A stretch of DNA of 64,000 nt from Anoplopoma fimbria (Eukaryota > Chordata > Actinopteri > Perciformes > Anoplopomatidae), in NCBI RefSeq assembly GCF_027596085.1, contig NC_072472.1, forward strand, positions 15,343,971-15,407,970. The letters run 5' to 3'. The position numbers and the translations under genes were made by a program. Below are positions 34,290-46,433 of this stretch, piece by piece. The stretch's first letter is position 1. Each line of letters opens with the position of its first letter. The notes beneath the pieces are model-generated. The model searched no databases, had not been told where the DNA came from, and worked only from the letters and a program-made list of their open reading frames with translations.

Positions 34290-36950
34290 ATTATACAGCC
34301 TCATTAGTGGCTCTTTGAGGCTGCATTATAGTTACAATGGTGTTTTGAGCTAAATGTGAAGATCAGCATGCTATCTTGCAAGTACAATTTTAACAAGCTG
34401 AGGTTTAGCAGGTACAATGTTTAGCATGCTCAACATCTTAGTCTAGTTTGCTAACATTTGCTAATTAGCACTAAACACAAAGTAAAGTTAAAGGCATTGG
34501 GGTCGGGTGCAATGTGAGCTGGGCGGCAGGCTGGGGCGGGAACCTGGGCGTGCTGACCTCCGGCATCACAGACTAGCTCTAGGGACGTGGAATGTCACCT
34601 CTCTGGCGGGGAAGGAACCGGAGCTGGTGCGGGAGGTGGAACGCTACCAACTAGATATAGTTGGGCTCACCTCCACGCATAGCACCGATTCTGGAACCAA
34701 ACTCCTGGAGAGGGGCTGGACTTTTTCCTTTTCCGGAGTTGCCCAGGGTGAGAGGCGCCGGGCGGGTGTGGGGATACTCACAAGCCCCCGGCTGAGCGCC
34801 GCTGTTCTGGAGTTCTCCCCGGAGAATGAGAGGGTCGCCTCTCTGCGACTGGGAATCGCAGGGGGAAAGTCTCTGACTGTCATTTGTGCCTATGCACCAA
34901 ACGGCAGTTCGGAGTACGCGGCCTTCTTGGAGTCCTTGGGTGGTGTTCTGGAAAGGGTGCCGACTGGGGACTCCATAGTTCTTCTGGGAGACTTCAACGC
35001 TCACGTGGGTAATGATGGAGAAACCTGGAGGGGTGTGATTGGGAGGAACAGCCTGCCCGATCTGAACCCGAGTGGTGCTTTGTTGTTGGACATGGACTGT
35101 CCATAACAAACACCATGTTTGAGCATAGGGAGGTTCATAAGTGTACTTGGTACACCCTAGGCCAAAGGTCTATGATCGACTTTGTAGTTGTGTCATCAGT
35201 CCTGCGGCCGTATGTCTTGGACACTCGGGTGAAGAGAGGAGCAGAGCCGTCAACTGATCACCACCTGGTGGTGAGTTGGATCAGGTGGCGGGGGAGGCTG
35301 CCGGACAGACCCGGTAAACCCAAACGTGTAGTGAGGGTGAACTGGGAACGTCTGGCTGAGGATCCTGTCCGCAAGGTCTTCAACTCCCACCTCCGGCATA
35401 ATTTCTCGTGCATCCTGGGGGAGGCTGGGGACATGGAATTCGAGTGGGCCATGTTCAAATCCTCCATTGTGGAAGCTGCTGCTAGGAGTTGTGGTCGGAA
35501 GGCGATCGGTGCCTGTCGTGGCGGCAATCCGAGAACCCGCTGGTGGACACCAGTGGTGAAGGAGGCCGTCAAGCTGAAGAAGGAGGCCTTTCGGGCTTGG
35601 TTGGCCGAGGGGTCTCCTGAATCAGCAGGCAGGTACCGGTTGGCCAGAAGGGCTGCAGTTGCGGCGGTTGCTGAGGCAAAAACCCGGGTGTGGCAGGAGA
35701 TCGGCGAGGCCATGGAGAAGGACTTTCGAATTCTTTACCCTTGCAGGTCTGTTGGAGGGTGCATGGGAGTTTGCTCATCCAGTCTACATGTGTTTTGTGG
35801 ACTTGGAGAAGGCCTTCGACCGTGTCCCTCGGGGAGTCCTGTGGGGGGTACTGCGGGAATATGGGGTACCTGGTTCGTTACTACGAGCCATTCGGTCCTT
35901 GTATGACCAAAGTGAGAGCTGTGTCCGGATACTCGGCACAAAGTCGAGCTTGTTCCCAATGCGTGTTGGCCTCTGCCAGGGCTGCCCATTGTCACCAATC
36001 CTGTTTGTGATTTTCATGGACAGGATTTCAAGGTGCAGCCGGGGGGAGGAGAGTTTCTGGTTTGGGGACCTCAGAATCGCATCCCTGCTTTTTGCAGATG
36101 ATGTGGTTCTGTTGGCTTCTTCAGAACGTGACCTTCAGCACGCACTGGGGCGGTTCACAGCCGAGTGTGAAGCGGTCGGGATGAGAGTCAGTACCTCCAA
36201 GTCTGAGGCCATGGTTCTCTTCTGGAAAACGGTGGATTGCACCCTCTGGGTTAGGAGTGAGTCACTGCCCCAAGCGAAGGAGTTCAAGTATCTCGGGATC
36301 TTATTCACGAGTGAGGGTAAAATGGAGCGGGAGATGGACAGGCGGTTCGGTGTAGCGTCAGCAGTGATGCGGGTGTTGTACCGGACCGTTTTGGTGAAGA
36401 AGGAGCTGAGCCGTAAGGTTTACCAGTCCATCTATGTTCCAACCCTCACCTATGGTCATGAGCTTTGGGTAGTGACCGAAAGAATAAGATCGCGAATACA
36501 AGCGGCCGAAATGAGCTTCCTTCGTAGGGTGGCTGGGCTCAGCCTTAGAGATAGGGTGAGGAGCTCAGACATCCGGAGGGAGCTCGGAGTAGAGCCGCTG
36601 CTCCTTCGCGTCGAAAGGGGCCAGCTGAGGTGGTTCGGGCATCTGATCAGGATGCCTCCTGGACGCCTCCCTTTAGAGGTTTTCCAGGCACGTCCAACTG
36701 GTAAGAGGCCCCGGGGTAGACCCAGAACACGCTGGAGAGATTATATATCTCGTCTGGCCTGGGAACGCCTCGGGGTTCCCCAGGAGGAGCTGGAAAGTGT
36801 TGCTGGGGAGAAGGACGTCTGGAGGACCCTCCTTAGCTTGCTGCCCCCGCGACCCGGCCCCGGATAAGCGGAAGGAAATGGATGGATGGACAAAGTAAAG
36901 TTGAGGCTGATGGGAATGTCATTTGCTTTGCAGGTTATTGGACATAAACA
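34290..36950. repeat. Dispersed fish repeat split by a LINE insertion
   Basis: The left part (about 34290-34489, with catgctcaacatctta and gctaacatttgctaattagc) and the right part (36903-about 36950, gaggctgatgggaatgtcat) are consecutive pieces of one dispersed fish repeat, known to me as a continuous sequence. The LINE at 34490-36889 interrupts it. A second, differently truncated piece of what appears to be the same family lies at about 59870-60010. Confidence 0.65.
34490..36889 (+). mobile_element. Rex3/RTE-like non-LTR retrotransposon, defective
   Basis: A single insertion bounded by a 13-bp target duplication (acaaagtaaagtt at 34477-34489 and 36890-36902), ending in a GATG-type tail (ggatggatgg). 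The first part encodes an apurinic-type endonuclease ([27 protein letters not shown]). The second encodes reverse transcriptase (FVDLEKAFDRVP, CQGCPLSPILF, LLFADDVVLL) and a C-terminal region. It is broken twice. Near 35090-35110 the endonuclease frame stops and continues in another frame. Near 35730 a deletion removes the N-terminal part of the RT, joining the post-endonuclease region to ...FFTLAGLLEGAWEF. The frame then stays open to 36867. Assignment to Rex3/RTE rests on domain style and tail; a related clade is possible. Confidence 0.88.
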
Positions 36951-37149
36951 AAAGTAACTAAAAACAAATAGAATTTCTGAAATACATGCAGACATCACTG
37001 CATCACAGTCAGATGTGGTTCTGTGATGTATTGGATGGGTCTTAATTGCTGTGTAATGTTGACCTCTGCTACCTCTGCTGGGTCACAATCTGGGTTAATT
37101 AACAATAGTGTCTCTATGGTGAATCCTCTCCTGCTGCCTATTTATGAGT

Positions 37150-37150
<1 letters not shown>

Positions 37151-37206
<56 letters not shown>
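37151..37206. repeat. (CA)n microsatellite
   Basis: Uninterrupted ca run of about 56 bp. Confidence 0.97.
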
Positions 37207-37208
<2 letters not shown>

Positions 37209-39265
37209 CACATGTAGTTTTAATCCGCATTTATAAGTCTAATCTCTTTAAGAACAAGATGTTAATGAGTTCTTGTTCTAGCTAAACTTAATCCTCAACG
37301 CCTCTATTATTATATAAAGAACAGTACAAGGTGTCATACAATGCTGCATGTCAGTCCACCGAGGTGGACGGGGTTATTGATGAAGATATTTTAGGGAAAA
37401 AGTACATCCGACGTGACGAATTTCTGTGATTGTAAGAGCAAACATTGCTGCTGTGTTTTGACTCTTTTTCGCTGTGCTGCTTAAAACTATTCATTGTATC
37501 GAATGTGGCCTCAGTAATTGCTCAACATTTTTTTTAACTACTCCATGACGTCTCCTAATTTTTCTTCTTCAATGAAACGCTTAAAGAATCTTTAGTTTTA
37601 ATGTGGTTTTTTTTTTTGTTACTTTCATTGATAAAATATATATTAAAAGTCATAATCTATTCCAGCCCTTTGGGGGTGATGAATGAAAAGCTTTAGCGCT
37701 TCAGCAAACACTGGTTTAGACGTTCAGTTTTATTGAGACTGCTATGGTATGTGGTGAAGTTGTACTGGGTAGCATTATACTGGTAGGTCTAATATTTAAT
37801 TCCACATCATTTATGGTCACAGAGGCAGAATTTATTATAGGACTGGTGTATTGGAATCCATTCAAGCGTACAGCGCTTATTATGGATCTGGACTCTCGGT
37901 GGATAACTCATCTTTGAAGCACCCTATTTACTGATTGGCTTGCCTTTATTGCTTTTTTCTTTTTATTGGTGTGTTGGTTTTGTATCTTTCAAAGGTGCTT
38001 TATGAGTAACCGCTACCATAAATAAGGTTTATTACTATTCTGTCAGTAGTCATTATTTTCAGTTCAACACTTTGTTGCTATAGCAACCCCTAATGGCACA
38101 GTACCATAGCAGCTGAAGTTTAACTGACATTGGAACATGTTTGTGTTATGTTTGTTAACTTTATTATTTTTTTTATATACTGACAAGTTGGCACTGTCTC
38201 TGCAGATCCCATAGAAACAAGGATGTAGCTGTGTGATGCTGATTTGTTCTGGTCGGGCGGGCGGATGGATCCAATCTCATCTTTTAGGCCAAGAGGCCGT
38301 CTGATCGTTCCCCATGTGAAAAGAGAAGTCAATGTTGATTTATTAGTCACATATTCCAGTAACGGCTATCCCGTAGTAATTTTAACCCAAACGATGAAAT
38401 TTCCTAAACCTAAGTAGTTTTGTTGCTTCAACCTAACTGGTTTTCATTCTGTGAAAACAGAATTTTATTTTGAAAAGACCTTCTGCATTTAACAAGCAGA
38501 ATAGACCTGTCTTTCCTCGAAGGAGAACGCATGAAAAATTATGAATCCATCTCTATGAGCCTATACCGAATCAGAAATGGTCCTATATCTCAGTGCAGAT
38601 TTTGTTTTTTTACCTGCAGCTGTTTAGATTTCTACCAAATACAGATACAGATAAAAAAAAAACAAGCTAACCAATAAAATAATGACTGTTGCTCAAGTGA
38701 TCAATCTATTATCTCTGACATTAATGTTCTGTTCATATACATCACACAACAATATGGATGTTGATTGACTGATCAATTTGATCTCACAAAGTTATTTCAT
38801 TTCAAGGTTTTCACATTTTCAGTCCCGTAAAAATCTCAAAGACAAACAGCAGTATTCAAACGTAGTTGTAAGTGTGTTTAGCTCATTGCATGAACTGTGC
38901 ACTTATTCACAAAGTGAGGGCAGAAGATTTACAATGAATCAAACTCCTCCTGTAGAGATATGGTATATGGTTTACTGGATTAACTATTGGAACGACAGAA
39001 ACGACAATAACGATTTTAAACTTTTGGCAAAAACACAAGTATTGTTTAAATAAATAATAAACAATACTCTTAATAGCCAAATTGATTGATTGGCCTTCTA
39101 TTGTGTGGTTAATTCTAGGCTACATTATATGACAAAAAAATCCATGCACGCTGCATTTTCCTGCTTTCTTTTTTTTGTGAATGAGCAGGTATCCATCAAT
39201 TATACGGGCAACTCCCTTTTATGTTTCCATGGCAATGATATTGCTGTCCAGAGGGAAGGGAATTA

Positions 39266-39371
<106 letters not shown>

Positions 39372-39786
39372 GTGCGCTCTGCTGAAATTACATCTGAGAC
39401 CCACGAACCCTTCAGTGGGGAAAAGCCCATGTCAGCGATTTTATAATCCACGCTGTATATCGGATGGTAAACACACGGCAGGGTTTATGTCTCCTCCTGT
39501 TTTAACACCAAGGAAAAAAAGCGTTAAGATGCAAGATCTTCACAGAGGAAAAACGTGCTTCAATCAATGACATTTCTAAACACAAATGTATTTTCTGGAG
39601 GTTTTGTACAGCCTATTTTGAAATGTGCACGTGTCCAACGATATTTTTTTTTATTTTATTTTTTTTAGCACCATCACAAAACCAGATATTCCCTCTTTTC
39701 TCCTCACAATAAAGAAAGGGGGAAAAAACAACCCCGCCTTAGATTTCATCCCTCATCCTGACTGATGTTGGTTCTTAATCACTCAC

Positions 39787-39835
39787 CTTTGGAGGCATGG
39801 TCTTTATCCTCTTTGCTTTTCGTTTTTCCGCTCAT
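39787..39835 (-). CDS. fgf13: Alternative first coding exon of fgf13 (Y-like)
   Basis: The minus strand ATG at 39835 opens MSGKTKSKEDKDHASK and ends one base into a codon at a strong donor (AAAG|gtgagt, last exon base 39787). The phase matches exon 2, giving ...[12 protein letters not shown]. The mammalian FGF13 Y/VY N-terminus is MSGKVTKPKEEKDASK, so the match is clear. The resulting isoform would be about 200 aa, without the A-type inactivation particle. The exon is only 16 codons. It implies a transcription unit of at least 20 kb from here to 19210, spanning the LINE. Confidence 0.87.
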
Positions 39836-39843
39836 GAAGCTCC

Positions 39844-39868
39844 GCTGCTGCTGCTGCTGCTGCTGCTG
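39844..39868 (-). repeat. (CAG)8 in the 5' leader of the Y-like exon
   Basis: ctg triplets on the + strand read CAG on the transcribed strand and end 8 nt before the ATG. Confidence 0.9.
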
Positions 39869-39978
39869 GTTGTTGAATCAAACTTCAGGTGAGAGATGTC
39901 TGCTCCCGGTTTTTTACTTTTTCATCCTCGTGAGGCTTCTTTCCACACACACGCCGGTTACAGTCCAACTCTCACCGC

Positions 39979-40002
39979 CCCTCCCTCTCTCTCTCTCTCC
40001 CT

Positions 40003-40054
<52 letters not shown>
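39979..40054. repeat. (CT)n / (GA)n tract
   Basis: About 75 bp of pyrimidine-only ct repeat (GA on the minus strand) between the candidate TATA box and the Y-like fgf13 exon. Confidence 0.95.
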
Positions 40055-40056
<2 letters not shown>

Positions 40057-40059
40057 GTC

Positions 40060-40140
40060 TTTATAAGCCTCCATTCACCAGCAGGAGCGCTCCCAAACGT
40101 GCGCGCGCAGAAACTGCACTCGCACGCGCACACTGAGAGA
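40060..40140 (-). promoter_or_regulatory. fgf13: Candidate TATA promoter for the fgf13 Y-like transcript
   Basis: On the minus strand TATAAA lies at 40065-40060 (context GGCTTATAAAGACG), about 225 bp upstream of the Y-like ATG. Immediately upstream is a short CpG-rich stretch (acgtgcgcgcgcag and cgcacgcgcac at about 40098-40130). Downstream comes the GA tract and CAG run that would form the leader. Position and orientation fit a focused promoter, but no start site is known. Confidence 0.5.
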
Positions 40141-40300
40141 CAAAGAAAGATGTCACATATGTGCACACAGCAAAGGCAATGCAATCAGATGGGAGCTATT
40201 TAAACAATAACGGGTACTAATAAGGCTCACTTTAAGCACTTAAAGCTGTGACTGATGGCTTTTTAATGATTGACCTATGTTGAATACACTTCCTGTAAGT

Positions 40301-40350
40301 CGCTTTGGATAAAAGCGTCTGCTAAATGACTGTAATGTAATGTAATGTAA
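40301..40350. repeat. L2-type SINE/LINE tail
   Basis: ctttggataaaagcgtctgc followed by taaatgactgtaatgtaatg, the same tail as at 15186-15225. No element body was recognised. Confidence 0.6.
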
Positions 40351-40399
40351 TTGATCAATCATTTATAGATCAGCTATATGCCAATAATAAGAATAACTT

Positions 40400-40860
40400 A
40401 ATAACGTTGCCAGGTTATGGGGAATCTTAAACGGCTATTAAAAAGTTATTACTGTTAACAACTGCAGGCTTAATGGCTTGTTGTTATATTTGTTCTTATA
40501 ATTTCTGACTGCAATGTTTTCTGATGGTTTATTAGCAAGTGTAGAATGCAGGAAAGTGTTTAATAATGACATTTATATGATGGGTTATTGGAAAGTGAGA
40601 CACCCCTGGCTGTTTATTAGTAATCTACTGATGGATAATAAGCTTGTAACTCATTAATGACTTAGTGAGTCTTACTAAGACTTGACAGGTTATTAGAAAG
40701 TGAAACATATCTCCTTGTCTGCAATTGTAAAGACTAGTAGGACATTGTTCTTATTAATGGATTATAACTAATTAGCATTAGTAAGCTGACAATAAATAAA
40801 GCCGTTAGTTACAGCATCATAAACCTTTTGGGTGCCTTGTTAGAAAGTGGTACTGAATTT
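40400..40860. repeat. AT-rich imperfect repeat block
   Basis: The phrase gttattagaaagtg or a close variant recurs at about 40526, 40583, 40689 and 40836 in similar AT-rich context. This suggests an internally repetitive dispersed element. No coding capacity. Confidence 0.4.
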
Positions 40861-41398
40861 AATACAAACAATTATAATCATTAACTCATACAATTACAGA
40901 CACACTTTAAGTCTCTATCGAAATACTGAGGTAGAATTAAACTGATTTTCCTGGGGGATGAATTTGTAGGACGGACATCTTAAAGAAGGTCACCATATTC
41001 ACGAGTTTGTCTCCCAACCGATTAATGCAGAGCAACCTGCAAACTCAGCAGTAGCACTATGCAAATTAGTGAGTTCATTGATCATTTAATCAATTTGTGT
41101 TAGAAAATGTCTTTTTTACCGAGGCAGAAGTGGGATACACTTATCTTGCCTGGCGAATGCTGCTTCCCCCAGTATGTCAGTGTGTTTCTTTATCCCCAGT
41201 CCATTTCAACGTTTACTGAATAGAAGGCAGCTTCATGCCTATTATTGGGAATTGTGTATTTTGAGGTTAAAGCGGGGTTGTATACAGTCACAGGACCAAA
41301 TGTATTTATTTACTCAGTCACAGTTATTCACTAGTGAAACAGTAACAATGTCTGAAACTGACAATGACAGCAAGTATCCCAAGGAAGAATCATTTCCT

Positions 41399-41925
41399 GC
41401 AACTCTGTATCTTCTCTTCTCTCCTCTCTTCCCTCCCCCTCTCTTGACTCCTCTCCTCTCTCTCTCCTCTTGACTCTCTTCTCTCTCTCCTGACTCCTCT
41501 CCTGACTCCCCTCCTCTCCTCTCTTGACTCCTCTTCTCTCCTCCTGACTCCTCTCCTGACTCCTCCTCTCCTCTCCTCTTCTCTCCTCTCCTGACTCCTC
41601 CCCTGACTCCCCTCCTCTCCTCTCTTGACTCCTCTTCTCTTCTCTCCTGACTCCTCTCCTGACTCCCCTCTCCTGACTCCTCTTCTCTCCTCTCCTCTCC
41701 TCCCTGACTCCCCTCCTCTCCTCTCTTGACTCCTCTTCTCTCCTCTCCTGACTCCTCCCCTGACTCCCCTCCTCTCCTCTCTTGACTCCTCTTCTCTCCT
41801 CTCCTGACTCCCCTCCTCTCCTCTCCTGACTCCTCTCCTTTTCTGACTCCTCTCCTCTCCTCTTCTGACTCCTCTACTCTCCTCTCCTCTTCTGACTCCT
41901 CTCCTCCCCGCTCCTGACTCACAGT
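41399..41925. repeat. Pyrimidine-only minisatellite with about 101-bp and 56-bp periods
   Basis: Over 520 bp consist almost wholly of ctcctct- and tgactcc-type units, with nearly all purines confined to the tgact motif. A 37-bp block starting tgactcccctcctctcct recurs at 41503, 41604, 41705 and 41761, giving spacings of 101, 101 and 56. Glu/Arg-rich frames on the minus strand are artefacts. Confidence 0.95.
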
Positions 41926-42120
41926 ATACATTGTCTGGTATGACTAGAGTTTTTTGTGTCTTTTTTTTACTCTTGCTACTAGATGAACTATCAGACCAAA
42001 GCACAGCCGGCCCTCTGCTAGAGCCTCCCCCCGGAGGATTACTGTTCTGAAACCAGCTGCTCTATCGGAACAAAAAGTGCCACATACAGCCGCTCCTGTT
42101 ACCATCAGTAGAACCCTCTC

Positions 42121-43038
42121 TTAATAAAATGCTCCGGGAAGAGTAAAATCAATGCAAACCGACAGAGTCCTCACTGGCAACTTACATATAAAGTGATCAT
42201 TTTTCACTCGGTTATAGTTGTCAAATGGGTAACTATCAGCTTTTTGAAGCCACTCCTTTGTTATTTTAGCTGTGTGCTTCGGGTCATTGTCTTGTTGGAA
42301 GGTGAACCTTCGGCCCAGTCTGAGGTCCTGAGCACTCTGGAGGAGGTTTTCTTCCAGGATATCTCTGTACTTGGCCGCATTCATCTTTCCTTCAATTGCA
42401 ACCAGTCGTCCTGTCCCTGCAGCTGAAAAACACCCCCATAGCATGATGCTGCCACCACCATGTTTCACTGTTGGGATTGTATTGGGCAGGTGATGAGCAG
42501 TGCCTGGTTTTCTCCACACATACCGCTTAGAATTAACGCCAAAAAGTTCAATCTTGGTCTCATCAGACCAGAGAATCTTATTTCTCATAGTTTGGGAGTC
42601 CTCCATGTGTTTTTTGGCAAACTCTATGCGGGCTTTCATATGTCTTGCACTGAGGAGAGGCTTCCGTCGGGCCACTCTGCCATAAAGCCCCGACTGGTGG
42701 AGGGCTGCAGCGATAGTTGACTTTGTGGAACTTTCTCCCATCTCCCTACTGCATCTCTGGAGCTCAGCCACAGTGATCTTTGGGTTCTTCTTTACCTCTC
42801 TCACCAAGGCTCTTCTCCCACGATTGCTCAGTTTGGCTGGACGGCCAGGTCTAGGAAGAGTTCTGGTCATCCCATACTTCTTCCATTTAAGGATTATGGA
42901 GGCCACTGTGCTCTTAGGAACCTTGAGTGCTGCAGAAATTCTTTTGTAACCTTGGCCAGATCTGTGCCTTGCCACAATTCTGTCTCTGAGCTCCTTGGGC
43001 AGTTCCTTCGACCTCATGATTCTCATTTGTTCTGACAT
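42121..43038 (-). pseudogene. Tc1-type transposase, C-terminally truncated
   Basis: The minus-strand frame begins MSEQMRIMRSKELPKELRD and contains the paired helix-turn-helix DNA-binding region (YKRISAALKVPKSTV, GRPAKLSNRGRR). It then has the DDE core: first Asp in WSDET (residue 159), second Asp in QQDNDPKH (residue 250), 91 residues apart as in Tc1 enzymes. Homology stops near residue 266 (TKEWLQK, about position 42240) and unrelated sequence runs to the stop at 42121. The expected third catalytic residue, Glu near 285, is absent, so the enzyme cannot be active. The frame is otherwise free of stops, suggesting a fairly recent copy that lost its 3' part. Confidence 0.92.
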
Positions 43039-43416
43039 GCACTGTGAGCTGTAAGGTCTTATATAGACAGGTGTGTGCCTTTCCTAATCAAGTCCAATCA
43101 GTTTAATTAAACACAGCTGGACTCCAATGAAGGAGTAGAACCATCTCAAGGAGGATCAGAAGAAATGGACAGCATGTGAGTTAAATATGAGTGTCACAGC
43201 AAAGGGTCTGAATACTTATGACCATGTGATATTTCAGTTTTTCTTTTTTAATAAATTTGCAAAAATTTCTACATTTCTGTTTTTTTCTGTCAACATGGGT
43301 TGCTGAGTGTACATTAATGCGAAAAAAAATGAACTTTTTCGATTTTAGCAAATGGCTTCAATGAAACAAAGAGTGAAAAATTTAAAGGGGTCTGAATACT
43401 TTCCGTACCCACTGTA
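42240..43416 (-). mobile_element. Tc1/mariner element, one end only
   Basis: The intact end has an outer repeat at 43382-43416 (ggggtctgaatactttccgt) and a related inner copy at about 43204-43222 (agggtctgaatacttatg), the IR/DR arrangement of fish Tc1 elements. No matching terminal repeat was found left of the transposase, so the 3' portion and its terminus are deleted. Confidence 0.85.
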
Positions 43417-44889
<1,473 letters not shown>

Positions 44890-45002
44890 TCTGCGGCCTC
44901 GCAGGTGAGTAAACAGTATGTTGTTGTACTTTGGAGTGGTGGATCTGTCTCTACGGCACTCAGTTCAGGCTTTGGTTCCACAGTCAAAAGCAGTTGGACA
45001 AG

Positions 45003-46433
45003 ATGGCCAGAGTTTGTTTACTGGCTTGTATAGCTGGCTTACTGCTGGAGGTGTATGGACTGGCCGCTGAAATCAAAGAGGAGAACACAGGTAAATGACA
45101 GAGGAGCAGGTATGGATTGAAGAGGCGGGAGGCAGCCAAAGGTCAGAATCGTTCAGAGGAGGTTGTTGTTTTTTCAAAATATTTAAGTGTGTTACTTTTA
45201 GCAGAGCGTTGGAGATTTGTGGATGTGGATAGAAGGACGTGGAAGGAGTGGGAATAGCTGTGTTTTGGAAAAAATATCTTTGTGTAAAGGCACTTTACAT
45301 GATTTCTTGTAATTGTAAAGACTGAATTGCAGTTGAATTATTTGAAAACACTGAGAATTTAAAATTACTCTAGCTGTTGTACTCACAGTGAAGGAAACCA
45401 CAAGCCTTTACAGCCATATTGTCTACTAGAAGTGAGTGTTTGATACTCAGTAAAATAAGTCTTTCTCCCAAAAAAGCAAATGTAAGCCTGGTTTAGTTTT
45501 TTTCATTACAAACTCATTAGAGAGCTTGACACCGCTGAGGATGGGTTGTGATGGTCTAACAGGTGGTTAATGCATTGTGACGGAGGTATACTGATTCAAG
45601 GCTTAGTAGTTATGTTTATATTTTATACGAAGAGAGAAGGCGAAAGGCAAAGAGTACAGGACTTCTCTCTTACAGTAATACAACTAAGGGTGAAAGGGAC
45701 AGGTGCATGCTGGTGTTCTAATAAGTACAGGGAGTTAATTAATGTAGTTTTGCCATATCATTTAGTGTCAGCAGTTGGATCTGCAGCAGTGGCCGTGTCA
45801 CACATGGGAGCAATTAAGTTGCTTTAAAACACTTATTGACACCCGACAATTTGTGTAAAATCATTGACCGTCTCCCCTCAGAGTCGCAACTCTGTCAAAT
45901 CTGAAGTCAGATGTGATGCACATCATTTTAGCTTCAGTGGGACTTACACTTTTTGATATACATATCTTACATGATCCATAGCAAATAAATGTCTCCAAAT
46001 TTACTTAGAAAACATTTAAAAAGAAACTCCATGTAACTCCAGTTAAAATTGTTTTGAAGGGGTACTGCTGGAGAATAATGTCAGAGCGTTTTCAATAATT
46101 CCTTCTCTGTGTTCTGTTACCTTTTCAGGAGCTGTGTTTGTGTCTCAGCAGACAGCAGACATGGTGCTGCGTCGCCTGCGCAGACACAACAGCGGCCTTG
46201 AAGAAATAATTCAGAAGGCCAACCTTGAGCGGGAGTGTAAAGAAGAAACCTGCTCGTTTGAGGAGGCCAGGGAGGTGTTTGAGGACGATGACAAAACTGT
46301 GGGTTTAACACACACACACACATGCAGTTATAATCCAATCTCCCACTGTAATAAAATTGCCTTAACTCTCAGGTTTCACACTAATGTCTGTTTTTTATGT
46401 TATTTCAGATGGCATTCTGGGCCGTCAACGTTG
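45003..46433 (+). CDS. f9: f9 exons 1-3: signal peptide, propeptide, Gla domain
   Basis: Exon 1 (45003-45090) encodes a hydrophobic signal. Exon 2 (46129-46298) encodes the gamma-carboxylase-recognition propeptide ([18 protein letters not shown]) and most of the Gla domain ([33 protein letters not shown]), whose glutamates would be carboxylated for calcium-dependent phospholipid binding. The paired cysteines ECKEETC are present. Exon 3 (46409-46433) is only 25 nt and encodes the aromatic helix MAFWAVNV. Confidence 0.95.

Noticed and set aside
41314..42004. Glu/Arg/Ser-rich minus-strand frames of about 205 aa
   Set aside because: They are the purine strand of the CT minisatellite at 41399-41925. 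The composition and period come from the repeat, not from a protein.
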